Part shown: positions 46,794 through 54,686 of the stretch, piece after piece
Layout of the letters: each line of letters opens with the position of its first letter
How positions within the stretch are numbered: the stretch's first letter is position 1
NCBI RefSeq assembly: GCF_001428895.1
Contig: NZ_LMJA01000031.1
Coordinates: 186,001-250,000, forward strand
Direction: 5' to 3'
DNA length: 64,000 nt
DNA from: Mycobacterium sp. Root265
GTDB taxonomy: Bacteria > Actinomycetota > Actinomycetes > Mycobacteriales > Mycobacteriaceae
Program-made: the position numbers and the translations under genes
Notes under the pieces: generated by a model
Databases searched by the model: none
What the model was told of the DNA's origin: nothing
What the model saw: the letters and a program-made list of their open reading frames with translations, nothing else

Positions 46794-46802
46794 CGCCTCA
46801 GA

Positions 46803-47915
46803 CTACGAGGCCGTCCAGGCCTTGGCGACCAGCTCATGGGAGCGCAACCGATCCTCGTGCCGGTACGCCACCGACGTGATGACCAGTTCGTCGGCGTCGG
46901 TGACCCGCTGCAGGTCCGCCAGCCGCTGCGCCACCTCGTCGGCGTCGCCCACGAATTGCGTTGCGATGCGGTCTTTCACGAGCGCACGCTGCTCATCGCT
47001 CAGTGGTGACACGCCGTCCGGATCGGGATACGGCGCGGCGCCGCCGCCGGCCCGGATCGAATGCACCCAGTGCCCGAAACTTGCGGCCAGATGCTGCGCG
47101 GTCGCGTGGTCATCGGCGGCGAGCACGTCCGCCGACACCACCACGTAGGGTTCGGCCAACGCCTCCGAGGGCTGAAAGGCGTTGCGGTAGGCCTCGATCG
47201 CTTCCAGCGCGGTGGCCGGTGCGATGTGATAGGCGGCGACGAACGGTAATCCTTGCGCACCGGCGACTCGTGCGCTCTGCCCCCTGCTGCTGCCGAACAC
47301 CCACGGCCGCAAGGCGGTGCCCTCGCCGGGAGTGGCGTGTGCCTCGAATCCGTCCACCCGGTACGTGCCGTTGAGCAGGTCCAGGATATCGGCGACCTGA
47401 TCACCGAAATCCGGTGCGACGGCGTCGGGTTGCTGCAGCGTCGTCATCGTCGCCTTCAGCCGCGGGTTGCGCATCAGTGCCGACAGGTCGAACGGGGCGG
47501 GCACCACGACACCGTCGACCTCGTGCCACTCCCGTGGCGGCCTCGGCTCGCGCGGCGTCTCCCGGATCGCCTCGGTGCGGCGCTGCCCCGAACGGCCCAC
47601 CCCGAGGTCGATGCGTCCCGGGTGAAAGGCATCCAGGGTCGCGAAGCTCTCCACCACCGCGATGGCGGTGGTGTGGCCGAGCTGCACCGCGGCCGCGCCG
47701 ACATGAATGGTCTTGGTGGCGGAGGCGATCTGACCGATCAGCACCGCCGGTGACGCACTGGCCACCGCGACATAGTGATGTTCGGCCACCCAGTAGCGGC
47801 GGTAGCCCCACTGCTCGGCGTGCTGGGCGAGGTCCACGGTGTTGCGCAACGCCGTAGGGGCGTCACTGCCCGCGCTGAGCGGGGCGAGGTCCAGCACGGA
47901 AAGTGGAACGCTCAT
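46803..47915 (-). CDS. LLM-class flavin-dependent oxidoreductase (MsnO8 family)
   Basis: The 370-residue bacterial luciferase-like protein starts PLSVLDLAPLSAGSDAPTALRNTVDLAQHAEQWGYRRYWVAEHH and contains IHVGAAAVQLGHT, FHPGRIDLGVGRS and FGSSRGQSARVAGAQGLPFV. This group uses FMN. Substrate unknown. ATG 47915 overlaps the GNAT stop by ATGA. Confidence 0.88.
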   Translation of the reverse strand: MSVPLSVLDLAPLSAGSDAPTALRNTVDLAQHAEQWGYRRYWVAEHHYVAVASASPAVLIGQIASATKTIHVGAAAVQLGHTTAIAVVESFATLDAFHPGRIDLGVGRSGQRRTEAIRETPREPRPPREWHEVDGVVVPAPFDLSALMRNPRLKATMTTLQQPDAVAPDFGDQVADILDLLNGTYRVDGFEAHATPGEGTALRPWVFGSSRGQSARVAGAQGLPFVAAYHIAPATALEAIEAYRNAFQPSEALAEPYVVVSADVLAADDHATAQHLAASFGHWVHSIRAGGGAAPYPDPDGVSPLSDEQRALVKDRIATQFVGDADEVAQRLADLQRVTDADELVITSVAYRHEDRLRSHELVAKAWTAS

Positions 47916-48391
47916 GTCAGTACCTTCTCGAATGCGATCGGGTAGATGTCGCCCTCGGCGGGCAGCGGTTCGGCCAGGCGGGTGTAGCCGGCCGATTCGT
48001 AGAGCGCCTCCGCCTCGGGCTGGCGATCCCCGGTGGTCAGGTAGATGCGCCGGTAGCCGCGTTCGGCGATCACTGCCTCCAGCGCCACCAGCAGTGCCTT
48101 GGCGTAGCCACGCTGCCGGTACCCGCTGTGGGTCCAGATCCGTTTGAGTTCGGCGGTGTCGGCGTCGAAGCGCTGGAACGCGCCGCCGGTGACGGGCTCG
48201 TCGCCGAGCAACCCGATCAGCAGTGCACCGTGTGGTGCGGCGAACTCCTCGGCCGGATGACCGCGCAGCCAGGCCGCCACGCCGGCTGCGGTACCGCCGT
48301 AGCGCTGCGAGTATTCGATGGTCAGTTCGGCGAGCAGCGGCTCCGCCAGCGGGTCGGTCTGGCCCACGGCGACGAAGCTCAGAGATTCCAC
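47912..48391 (-). CDS. GNAT N-acetyltransferase
   Basis: The protein has the acetyl-CoA pyrophosphate loop GYRQRGYAKALL after strand AELKRIWTH, and a C-terminal EALYESAGYTRL typical of GNAT enzymes. GTG 48391 (159 residues) is favoured because AGGAG lies 5 nt upstream. ATG 48406 or GTG 48409 would add five or six residues. Substrate unknown. Confidence 0.83.
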   Translation of the reverse strand: MESLSFVAVGQTDPLAEPLLAELTIEYSQRYGGTAAGVAAWLRGHPAEEFAAPHGALLIGLLGDEPVTGGAFQRFDADTAELKRIWTHSGYRQRGYAKALLVALEAVIAERGYRRIYLTTGDRQPEAEALYESAGYTRLAEPLPAEGDIYPIAFEKVLT

Positions 48392-48490
48392 CAATGCTCC
48401 TACCATCACGTGAATGTCTAACGTGCCCAGCCGTCCCGCATTCCGGGCGGGGGTATCAGCTCAGCATGATCGAAAATAGGCGCAGGTTGC

Positions 48491-48496
48491 TAGCGT
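48491..48496 (+). promoter_or_regulatory. -10 element TAGCGT, probable leaderless promoter of the RNase/barstar pair
   Basis: TAGCGT lies 8 nt before ATG 48505, and no Shine-Dalgarno is visible. The barstar gene would be read from the same transcript. Confidence 0.42.
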
Positions 48497-48504
48497 CTTG
48501 ACTC

Positions 48505-48846
48505 ATGCGCATGGCGATGGCGACCGCACTGTTGTGTGGGCTGATCGCCGGCTGCACACCGGCGGACGAATGTTCCTTGGTCCGCCTGCCCCCGGAGGTC
48601 GCGGCCACCGTGGACCTCATCGAGGCCGGCGGACCCTTTCCGCATCCCCGCAATGACGGGACGACCTTCGGCAACTACGAGGGCCGCCTGCCCGAGCACG
48701 AGCGGGGCTACTACCGCGAGTACACCGTGCCGACACCGGGACTGCATCACCGCGGGACGCGTCGCATCGTCGCCGGCGGCGACCCGCCGGACTTCTACTA
48801 CACCGACGATCACTACGAATCCTTCTGCCAGATCGGAGTCGCATGA
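48505..48846 (+). CDS. RNase Sa/barnase-family guanyl-specific ribonuclease, lipoprotein form
   Basis: The 113-residue protein has a short lipoprotein signal (LIAGC, Cys17) followed by a compact microbial RNase domain very like Streptomyces RNase Sa (from memory): SLVRLPPEVAATVDLI, GGPFPHPRNDGTTFGNYEG, GYYREYTVPTPG, RGTRRIVAGG and DDHYESF. The catalytic Glu72, Arg86/87 and His103 are present, and Cys23 and Cys108 can form the family disulfide. It should be an active guanyl-specific RNase anchored outside the membrane. Its stop overlaps the barstar ATG, giving a toxin/inhibitor pair. Confidence 0.92.
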   Translation: MRMAMATALLCGLIAGCTPADECSLVRLPPEVAATVDLIEAGGPFPHPRNDGTTFGNYEGRLPEHERGYYREYTVPTPGLHHRGTRRIVAGGDPPDFYYTDDHYESFCQIGVA

Positions 48847-49121
48847 AGACCTACCGGATCGACGGCGCACGGATCTCATCGCCGCCGGACTTCTACGCCG
48901 AGATCGGTCGCGCGGTCAACGGTGACGGCGGCTATTTCGGGTCGAACCTGGACGCGCTGGCCGACTGTCTGCGCGGCGGCTTCGGCACCCCCGAGGACGG
49001 CGGATTCCGGTTCGTCATGACGTCATACCGCCACGTCAAGGGGGCCGTCGGCGATCAGATGTGGAGCACCCTGCTGCGCCTGTTCGGCACCGAGGGTGTC
49101 GACCTGTGGCTCACTCCCTGA
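48843..49121 (+). CDS. Barstar-family ribonuclease inhibitor
   Basis: The 92-residue cytosolic protein has the barstar core YFGSNLDALADCLRGGF, where barstar has a similar YYGENLDALWDCL (from memory), preceded by SPPDFYAEIGRAVN. It should bind the active site of its cognate RNase and protect the cytosol. ATGA coupling to the RNase gene ensures joint production. Confidence 0.92.
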   Translation: MKTYRIDGARISSPPDFYAEIGRAVNGDGGYFGSNLDALADCLRGGFGTPEDGGFRFVMTSYRHVKGAVGDQMWSTLLRLFGTEGVDLWLTP

Positions 49122-49137
49122 GGCCACTTTCGCAAAA

Positions 49138-49157
49138 AACTTGACACGTGTAAAGTT
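49138..49157 (+). promoter_or_regulatory. 20-bp near-perfect palindrome overlapping a leaderless promoter
   Basis: AACTTGACACGTGTAAAGTT is symmetric at 9 of 10 base pairs. It contains TAAAGT (49151-49156), 8 nt before ATG 49165. Size and position suit a TetR-type repressor. No regulator gene is adjacent. Confidence 0.6.
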
Positions 49158-49164
49158 CGCCGCC

Positions 49165-50025
49165 ATGGACAACATCAGCGGCAAGACCATCGCGATCACC
49201 GGAGCTGCCCGCGGTATCGGTTATGCCACCGCCAAGGCCCTGCTGGCACGTGGGGCCCGGGTCGTCATCGGCGACCGTGACGTCGCACTGCAGGAATCCG
49301 CCGTGGTGGACCTCACCAAGCTCGGGCAGGTCTCCGGCTACCCCCTCGACGTCACCGACCGGCAGTCCTTCGAAACGTTCCTGGACAAGGCCCGCACCGA
49401 CGGTGGCGGCCACATCGACGTGCTGATCAACAACGCGGGCGTGATGCCGGTGGGCCCGTTCCTGGAGGAGACCGAGCAGTCGGTCCGGTCCTCGCTGGAG
49501 GTCAACGTCTACGGCGTGCTCACCGGCTGCCAGCTCGCACTGCCGGACATGGTTCGCCGCCGCAGCGGCCACATCATCAACATCGCCTCGCTGTCCGGGC
49601 TGATCCCGCTGCCCGGCCAGGTGGTCTATGTCGGCGCCAAGTATGCGGTGGTCGGGCTGACCACCGCGCTCGCCGACGAGATGGCGCCGCACGGCGTCAA
49701 CGTCTCGGTGATCATGCCGCCGTTCACCAACACCGAGTTGATCTCCGGCACCAAGTCCGGCGGTGCGATCAAGCCCGTCGAGCCGGAAGAGATCGCCGCC
49801 GCGATCGTCAAGACGCTCGACAAGCCCAAGACCCACGTGTCGGTGCCGCCGCCGCTGCGGTTCACCGCGCAGGCCGCCCAGATGCTGCCGCCCAAGGGCC
49901 GCCGCGCCATGAACAAGGCGCTCGGCCTGGACCGGGTGTTCCTCGAGGTCGATACCGCCAAGCGCAAGAGCTACGAGGACCGCGCGCGGGCCGCGCAGGG
50001 TGTCATCGAGTCCGACGGCAAGTAG
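49165..50025 (+). CDS. Short-chain dehydrogenase/reductase (SDR)
   Basis: The 286-residue classical SDR has ITGAARGIGYATAKALLARG, LINNAGVMPVGPFLEE, catalytic Ser in INIASLSGLIP, YVGAKYAVVGLT and a C-terminal extension (KRKSYEDRARAAQGV) common in mycobacterial lipid-type SDRs. Substrate unknown. It stands alone under a palindromic promoter and overlaps the alanine racemase gene by 55 bp tail-to-tail. Confidence 0.88.
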   Translation: MDNISGKTIAITGAARGIGYATAKALLARGARVVIGDRDVALQESAVVDLTKLGQVSGYPLDVTDRQSFETFLDKARTDGGGHIDVLINNAGVMPVGPFLEETEQSVRSSLEVNVYGVLTGCQLALPDMVRRRSGHIINIASLSGLIPLPGQVVYVGAKYAVVGLTTALADEMAPHGVNVSVIMPPFTNTELISGTKSGGAIKPVEPEEIAAAIVKTLDKPKTHVSVPPPLRFTAQAAQMLPPKGRRAMNKALGLDRVFLEVDTAKRKSYEDRARAAQGVIESDGK

Positions 50026-51104
50026 CGGCGGCGGGTCCGCCCGCCGATCCCGGTGAGGATCTCGTAGTCGATGGTGCCGGTGGCCTGCGCCCAGTCCTGG
50101 GCGCTGGCACCGTCGCCGCCGAACAGCACCGCATGATCTCCCTCGGTCACGCCACCGCCGTCGTGGCCGAGGTCCACCACGAGCTGGTCCATGCAGATCC
50201 GCCCGACGCCCGCGAAGCGCCGTCCGTTGATCTGGACCGGCAGCCCGTCACTGAGCGCGCGGGGCACCCCGTCGGCGTACCCACAGGCCAGCACCGCAAC
50301 GGTGGTGTCCTGGCGGGCAACCCAGCGATGGTTGTACGAAATACCCTGGCCGGTGGCGATCTTCTTGATCATCGCCACCTCCGCGGTGAAGGTCATCGCC
50401 GGTACCAGCCCGAAATCACCGAGTTGTGGGACCGGGCTGCGCCCGTAGAGCGCGATACCGGTACGCACGAAATCCCGGCTCAGCCCCCGATCCGTCAGTG
50501 CCGCCGCAGAATTCGCGATATGCACCCGGTCCGGACGCAGGCCGAGACGGCGCAGATCGGCGACGCAGTCATCCAGGCCGGCGGCCTGCGCGGCATTGAG
50601 CGGGTGGCCCGGCTCGTCGCCGAAGGCGAGATGACACATCACCGTGCGCAGCCTCACGGCGTCATCGGCCAAGCGGGGACGGACCTCCTGCCAATCGGCG
50701 AGCGTGAAGCCGTTACGCCCCAGACCGGTGTCGATCTTGACGCCGACGGTGGCCTGCCGTCCCAGCTGTCGTGCGGCAGCAAGAACGCGTTCCCACTGAT
50801 ATGGGGCCGCGACCACCACTTCGATCCCGGCAGCGATGGCCGCGGCAAAATCCGTTGACGGCGTGTGCAGCCAGGCGATCACCGGGGCGGTGATGCCGCC
50901 GGCCCGCAGCGCCAGTGCCTCGCCGACGGTGGCCACCCCGAGCTCGACGGCTCCTGCCGCCAGCGCGGCGCGGGCCACCTCCACCGCGCCGTGGCCGTAG
51001 CCGTCGGCCTTGACCACGGCGATCACCCCGGCGCCGGAGCGATCCTGCAGCACAGCGACGTTGTGGGCGATCGCCGACAGGTCGATGACCGCTTCCGGGC
51101 TCAG
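49971..51104 (-). CDS. alr: Alanine racemase family protein, probable CTG start
   Basis: The PLP TIM-barrel racemase has the PLP Lys in VIAVVKADGYGHGAVEVA, GVKIDTGLGRNGF, HLAFGDEPGHPLN, HIANSAAAL, GIALYGRSP, the catalytic Tyr region GISYNHRW and GRICMDQLVVDLG. Starting at the first ATG/GTG/TTG (GTG 51053) would cut off the conserved EAVIDLSAIAHNVAVL. That sequence is encoded in frame upstream and ends at a CTG overlapping the stop of the transaminase gene (CTGA). I therefore extend it to CTG 51104 (377 residues). It is likely a catabolic paralogue of the cell-wall enzyme. Confidence 0.78.
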   Translation of the reverse strand: MSPEAVIDLSAIAHNVAVLQDRSGAGVIAVVKADGYGHGAVEVARAALAAGAVELGVATVGEALALRAGGITAPVIAWLHTPSTDFAAAIAAGIEVVVAAPYQWERVLAAARQLGRQATVGVKIDTGLGRNGFTLADWQEVRPRLADDAVRLRTVMCHLAFGDEPGHPLNAAQAAGLDDCVADLRRLGLRPDRVHIANSAAALTDRGLSRDFVRTGIALYGRSPVPQLGDFGLVPAMTFTAEVAMIKKIATGQGISYNHRWVARQDTTVAVLACGYADGVPRALSDGLPVQINGRRFAGVGRICMDQLVVDLGHDGGGVTEGDHAVLFGGDGASAQDWAQATGTIDYEILTGIGGRTRRRYLPSDSMTPCAARARSS

Positions 51105-52120
51105 TACTCGATCGCTTCGATCAGCGGCGACGGCTCATCCATCAACGCCCAGAACCGGTCCCGGATCGCGACCGTCATCGGGCCGGGCTCACCGTTGCCG
51201 ATCGCCTCACCGTCGAGGCTGTTGATCGGGGTGACACCGCCGGCGGTGGTGACCGCCATCAATTCGTCGGCGTCGTAGAGCTCATGGCTGGTGACGTCGC
51301 GCAGGGTGGCCTCGATGCCCATCTGGTCGGCCAGCTCGAACACCGTCTTGCGGGTGATGCCGGGCAACGCATTTCGCGACGGGGATGCCAGCTTGCCGTC
51401 CTTGACGATGCACACGTTGAACCCGGGGCCCTCGGCGACGCAGTTGTCGGAGTCCAGCAGGATCGCGGTACGGGCGCCACGGTCCTTGGCCTCGAAGCTG
51501 GCCGCGGTCAGATCACCCCACTGGTAGTTCTTGATGGTGGGATCCACGGTGTTGCGCCCGGCGCGGCGGACGTGGCGCGGCACGATGGCGGTGGTGCCGA
51601 AGATCTGCTCGGCGGGCGGGAAGGCCCACAGGTAGGGAATGGCGTAGATGTACACCTGGTGGGTCAGCTTGGAGAGGTCCTTCTCGCCCTTGCGCTTTCC
51701 GTAGCCGCGGGTCACGGTGAGGTTGACGAAAGACTCCCGCAGCTGTGACAGCGAGACGCACTTCTTGGTGATCTCGGCGAGCTCGTCCTTGCTCATGCCG
51801 GCGTCGAGGCGCAGCTTGCGCGAACCGTCGAGCAGCCGGTCCAGGTGATCGCCCAGCCGGAAGATGTTGCCGTGCCAGACGTGCGCCACCGTGTAGGTCA
51901 GGTCGGAGTGCCCGAACCCGGTGTCGAAGATCGAGATCTTGGCCTCTTCGGCCGGCATGTACTCGCCCTCGATCCAGGCGACGCCACCGGCGAACGGGCT
52001 GGAGGTGTCCAGTTCGTAGTCGCTGTACTGGATCACCGAACCTTGCGGGGTGGCCTCGCGGATGGCGGCGCCGGGCTCGACGGCGACGAGGTTGGAGGTG
52101 CCGATATCTGTTGCGGTCAT
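51101..52120 (-). CDS. Class IV transaminase, (R)-amine transaminase-like
   Basis: The 339-residue fold-type IV enzyme has the PLP Lys197 in IKNYQWGDL and phosphate-loop TTAGGVTPI. YSDYELDTSSPFAGGVAWIEG, ISIFDTGFGHSDLTYTVAHVWHGNIFRLGDH, LTVTRGYGKRKGEKD and VYIYAIPYLW closely resemble the Arthrobacter (R)-selective amine transaminase (from memory) rather than IlvE. Such enzymes move amino groups to pyruvate and yield D-alanine. AAGGA precedes ATG 52120. It is followed by alanine racemase and preceded by an amino acid permease gene. Confidence 0.85.
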   Translation of the reverse strand: MTATDIGTSNLVAVEPGAAIREATPQGSVIQYSDYELDTSSPFAGGVAWIEGEYMPAEEAKISIFDTGFGHSDLTYTVAHVWHGNIFRLGDHLDRLLDGSRKLRLDAGMSKDELAEITKKCVSLSQLRESFVNLTVTRGYGKRKGEKDLSKLTHQVYIYAIPYLWAFPPAEQIFGTTAIVPRHVRRAGRNTVDPTIKNYQWGDLTAASFEAKDRGARTAILLDSDNCVAEGPGFNVCIVKDGKLASPSRNALPGITRKTVFELADQMGIEATLRDVTSHELYDADELMAVTTAGGVTPINSLDGEAIGNGEPGPMTVAIRDRFWALMDEPSPLIEAIEY

Positions 52121-52138
52121 GTGAATTTCCTTTTGCGA

Positions 52139-52170
52139 ATTAGACGTTGTGGCTATTAGACGTTGTGGGA
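52139..52170. repeat. Tandem 16-bp duplication at the permease stop codon
   Basis: ATTAGACGTTGTGGCT is followed at once by ATTAGACGTTGTGGGA, 14 of 16 positions the same. The second copy encodes the permease end HNV-stop on the minus strand. The first repeats that coding sequence in the spacer to the transaminase gene. Confidence 0.8.
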
Positions 52171-53658
52171 TTTGGCGTATGCCACGCCGGCTTCACCCCG
52201 GGCGAGGCGGGCCTTCAGGCCGGTGGCCCACCAGATCGCGGCGATCACCACGACACCGAGGAACACCCATTTGTTGTTGGTGAACTGCGGCAGGAACAGC
52301 AGTGTCACGGCGACGCTGAGGAATACGACCAGCGCGGTGATGTAGATCGGCAGCCGGAACCGGCCCAGGTCGAAGGTGCCGGGGTCAGCGGCCGGGATGG
52401 TGCCCTTGCGGTAGCCGACCAGCAGCCCGATGGTCTGCAGGATGTAGACGAAGAAGAACAGCAGCGACGCGATGCCGATGATGTAGTTGAACGCCTTCTC
52501 GTTGACGATCGCCGAGAGCAGCAGCAGGGTCGACAGGCAGCCCAGGCCGATGATCGAGTAGGTCGGTGTCTTGCGGGTGGGCGAAACATGGCGCCACACA
52601 TGGGAGAACGGCAGCATGTTGTCGCGAGCCATCGAGTAGGTCAGCCGGGTGGCGACCAGGATGTTGGCCAGCAGGCAGGCCAGGATGTTCGTCAGCGCGA
52701 TGGCGACGATGATCTTGGTGACGACGGGGCCGGCCTGCTGAGTGATGATCTCCTCGATCGGTGCGCCCGAGTTCGCCTCCACCGCAGCCGGATCCTTGAT
52801 GGCGAGTACGTAGACGATGTACATCAGCAGCTCGATCACGATCGAGGTGACCAGGGCGTAGAACATCGTCTTGGGCACGACCCGGCGGGCGTCCTTGGTC
52901 TCCTCGGCGACGTCGGCGCCGGACTCGACCCCGATGAGCCCGAAGAACGGACCGAGCGCGGCGGCCAGCCAGGCCAGCATGTAGGAGTCCTTGTCGCCCG
53001 CTTCTCCGCCGGTGAACAGCACCGAGATCGGTTGGTGGTTCTCGGGCGCGGAGAACGCGATGATGGCGATGAGCGCGGTGGCGCCGACGGTGATGACGAG
53101 TTCCAGGCTGACGCCGATGTTGTTGACCATGGTCGCGAACCGGACACCGTAGATGTTGATCAGCACGCAGACGAACACCACGGCGATGGCCAGCAGGATC
53201 TGCGTCGTCTGCGTCATGGTCCAGCCGAACAGCCCGCCCAGGTAGCCGGACAGGATGAAGCCGACACCGGTCATCCCGCACACCCACCCCATCAGGGCGA
53301 TGAAACCGGTGAACCAGGCCAGATTCGGCCCGTTGATCCGGCTGATCCACTGGTAGGAATAGCCGGCCAGCGGCAGCTTCGCGGTCAGGTCCGCCGCGAT
53401 GAAGGTCCACAGCGCGAACACCGCGCCGGCGAGCAGCAGCGTCCACACGAACGGGGCGCCCGCGGTGAAGTAACCGGCACCGAAGCCGGTGAACACCGCG
53501 GTGGTGGCGCTGATGGTTGCGAAGCCGATGGCGAAGGAGGCCAGCGTGCCGACCGAGCGGTCCAACTTCTGGGTGTAGCCCAGCTCGGCGAGCTTGGAAT
53601 CTTCGGCATTCAATGCGGACGCCGATGTATCAGTGGGTCGTACCGGGGTGTCGGTCAT
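52156..53658 (-). CDS. APC-superfamily amino acid/amine permease
   Basis: The 500-residue membrane protein has about 12 helices, an N-terminal ELGYTQKLDRSVGTLASFAIGFATIS and FFGLIGVESGADVAEETKDARRVVPKTM, typical of the amino acid/choline/GABA transporter group. GGAG precedes ATG 53658. It heads the permease-transaminase-racemase operon under a LysR-type box and should import an amine or amino acid. Confidence 0.87.
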   Translation of the reverse strand: MTDTPVRPTDTSASALNAEDSKLAELGYTQKLDRSVGTLASFAIGFATISATTAVFTGFGAGYFTAGAPFVWTLLLAGAVFALWTFIAADLTAKLPLAGYSYQWISRINGPNLAWFTGFIALMGWVCGMTGVGFILSGYLGGLFGWTMTQTTQILLAIAVVFVCVLINIYGVRFATMVNNIGVSLELVITVGATALIAIIAFSAPENHQPISVLFTGGEAGDKDSYMLAWLAAALGPFFGLIGVESGADVAEETKDARRVVPKTMFYALVTSIVIELLMYIVYVLAIKDPAAVEANSGAPIEEIITQQAGPVVTKIIVAIALTNILACLLANILVATRLTYSMARDNMLPFSHVWRHVSPTRKTPTYSIIGLGCLSTLLLLSAIVNEKAFNYIIGIASLLFFFVYILQTIGLLVGYRKGTIPAADPGTFDLGRFRLPIYITALVVFLSVAVTLLFLPQFTNNKWVFLGVVVIAAIWWATGLKARLARGEAGVAYAKSHNV

Positions 53659-53745
53659 GGGATCTCCAGGTCGGAGCAGGGGTGAGATGTCTGATGACAG
53701 ACAATCGCCACCGGGCGGTCACCGGAAGTTCCATCTTTTGATCTT

Positions 53746-53766
53746 CTGATAACCAATATTTATCAG
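53746..53766. promoter_or_regulatory. LysR-type operator: CTGATAA-N7-TTATCAG
   Basis: A perfect 7-bp inverted repeat with a 7-bp AT-rich spacer contains the LysR consensus T-N11-A (T at 53750, A at 53762). It overlaps the last codon of the LysR gene and lies about 90 bp before the permease start. This position suits activation of the permease operon. There is no T-run after it, so a terminator is less likely. Confidence 0.6.
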
Positions 53767-54686
53767 TGCTGGTCGAGCGGAGTTTCGTCGCCGTCGTCGA
53801 ATCCCCAATTCTGCTGGACATGCCTGATCAGGGCATCCGCCTGGGGGCTCAGCGTGCCGGGATGCCAGGCCAGCGCGACATGGCTGGGCGGGCGATCGAC
53901 GATCGGGACGTAGACGATCCCGGGCCGGTCATAGAACCGGGCCACCGACGAGGTGGTGAAGCTGATGCCCAGGCCGCGGGCGATGCAGGTGGTCTCGGCC
54001 TCGTAGGTGGCCGCGACCGCCGCGATGGTCGGTGGCCGGTTACCGCGGGCGTCCATCGCCATCCAGTAGTCCCGCCACGGTCCGGCGGTCAGCGGCGCGC
54101 AGACGATCGGGTCGTCGAGCAGTTCGGCGATCTCGACCTCGTGGCGGCCCGCCAGCGCATGGTCCCGGGGCAGGCAGGCCACCCAGGATTCCGAGTCCAG
54201 CACCAGCATGCGGTGCTCGGGCAGGTCGACCGGCGGGCGGATCAGGGCGACCTCGGTGGTGCCGGCGGCCAGGCCGGCGGTGGGGTCGGCGAAATCGAAC
54301 TCGATGGGTTCGACGCTGACATCCGGGTAGGCGGCCTCGAAATGCCGCACGACGCGGAACAGCAGATCGGCACCGGTGCCGATGAGGTAACCCAGCCGCA
54401 GCCGGCCCTGCCGGGTGCCCGACAGGGTGACCAGATTGGCCACCACCGCGTCGATCCCGGAGAGCGCCTGCTGCACCTGCGGCAACCACGCCGCACCGAG
54501 ATCGGTGAGCGCGACCTCGCGGGTGTTGCGGTTGAACAGCACCACGCCGAAGGCCTGTTCGAGCTGTTTGATCGCGGTGGACAGCGCCGGCTGGGTGATG
54601 AACAGGCGCTCGGCCGCGCGACGGTAGTTCAGCTCCTCACCGAGGACGGCGAAGTAGCGCAGCTGCCGCAACGTCAGGTCACTCAC
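53763..54686 (-). CDS. LysR-family transcriptional regulator
   Basis: The 307-residue protein has an N-terminal helix-turn-helix ([44 protein letters not shown]) and a substrate-binding domain. GTG 54686 follows GAGGG by a few nt and overlaps the FGGY kinase stop by 8 nt. ATG 54713 is an alternative that adds nine residues. It probably controls the downstream permease-transaminase-racemase genes through the inverted repeat after its stop. Confidence 0.9.
   Translation of the reverse strand: MSDLTLRQLRYFAVLGEELNYRRAAERLFITQPALSTAIKQLEQAFGVVLFNRNTREVALTDLGAAWLPQVQQALSGIDAVVANLVTLSGTRQGRLRLGYLIGTGADLLFRVVRHFEAAYPDVSVEPIEFDFADPTAGLAAGTTEVALIRPPVDLPEHRMLVLDSESWVACLPRDHALAGRHEVEIAELLDDPIVCAPLTAGPWRDYWMAMDARGNRPPTIAAVAATYEAETTCIARGLGISFTTSSVARFYDRPGIVYVPIVDRPPSHVALAWHPGTLSPQADALIRHVQQNWGFDDGDETPLDQH

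Noticed and set aside
53746-53766. Inverted repeat as an intrinsic terminator for the LysR gene
   Set aside because: The stem is AT-rich, there is no T-run after it, and it fits the LysR T-N11-A operator.
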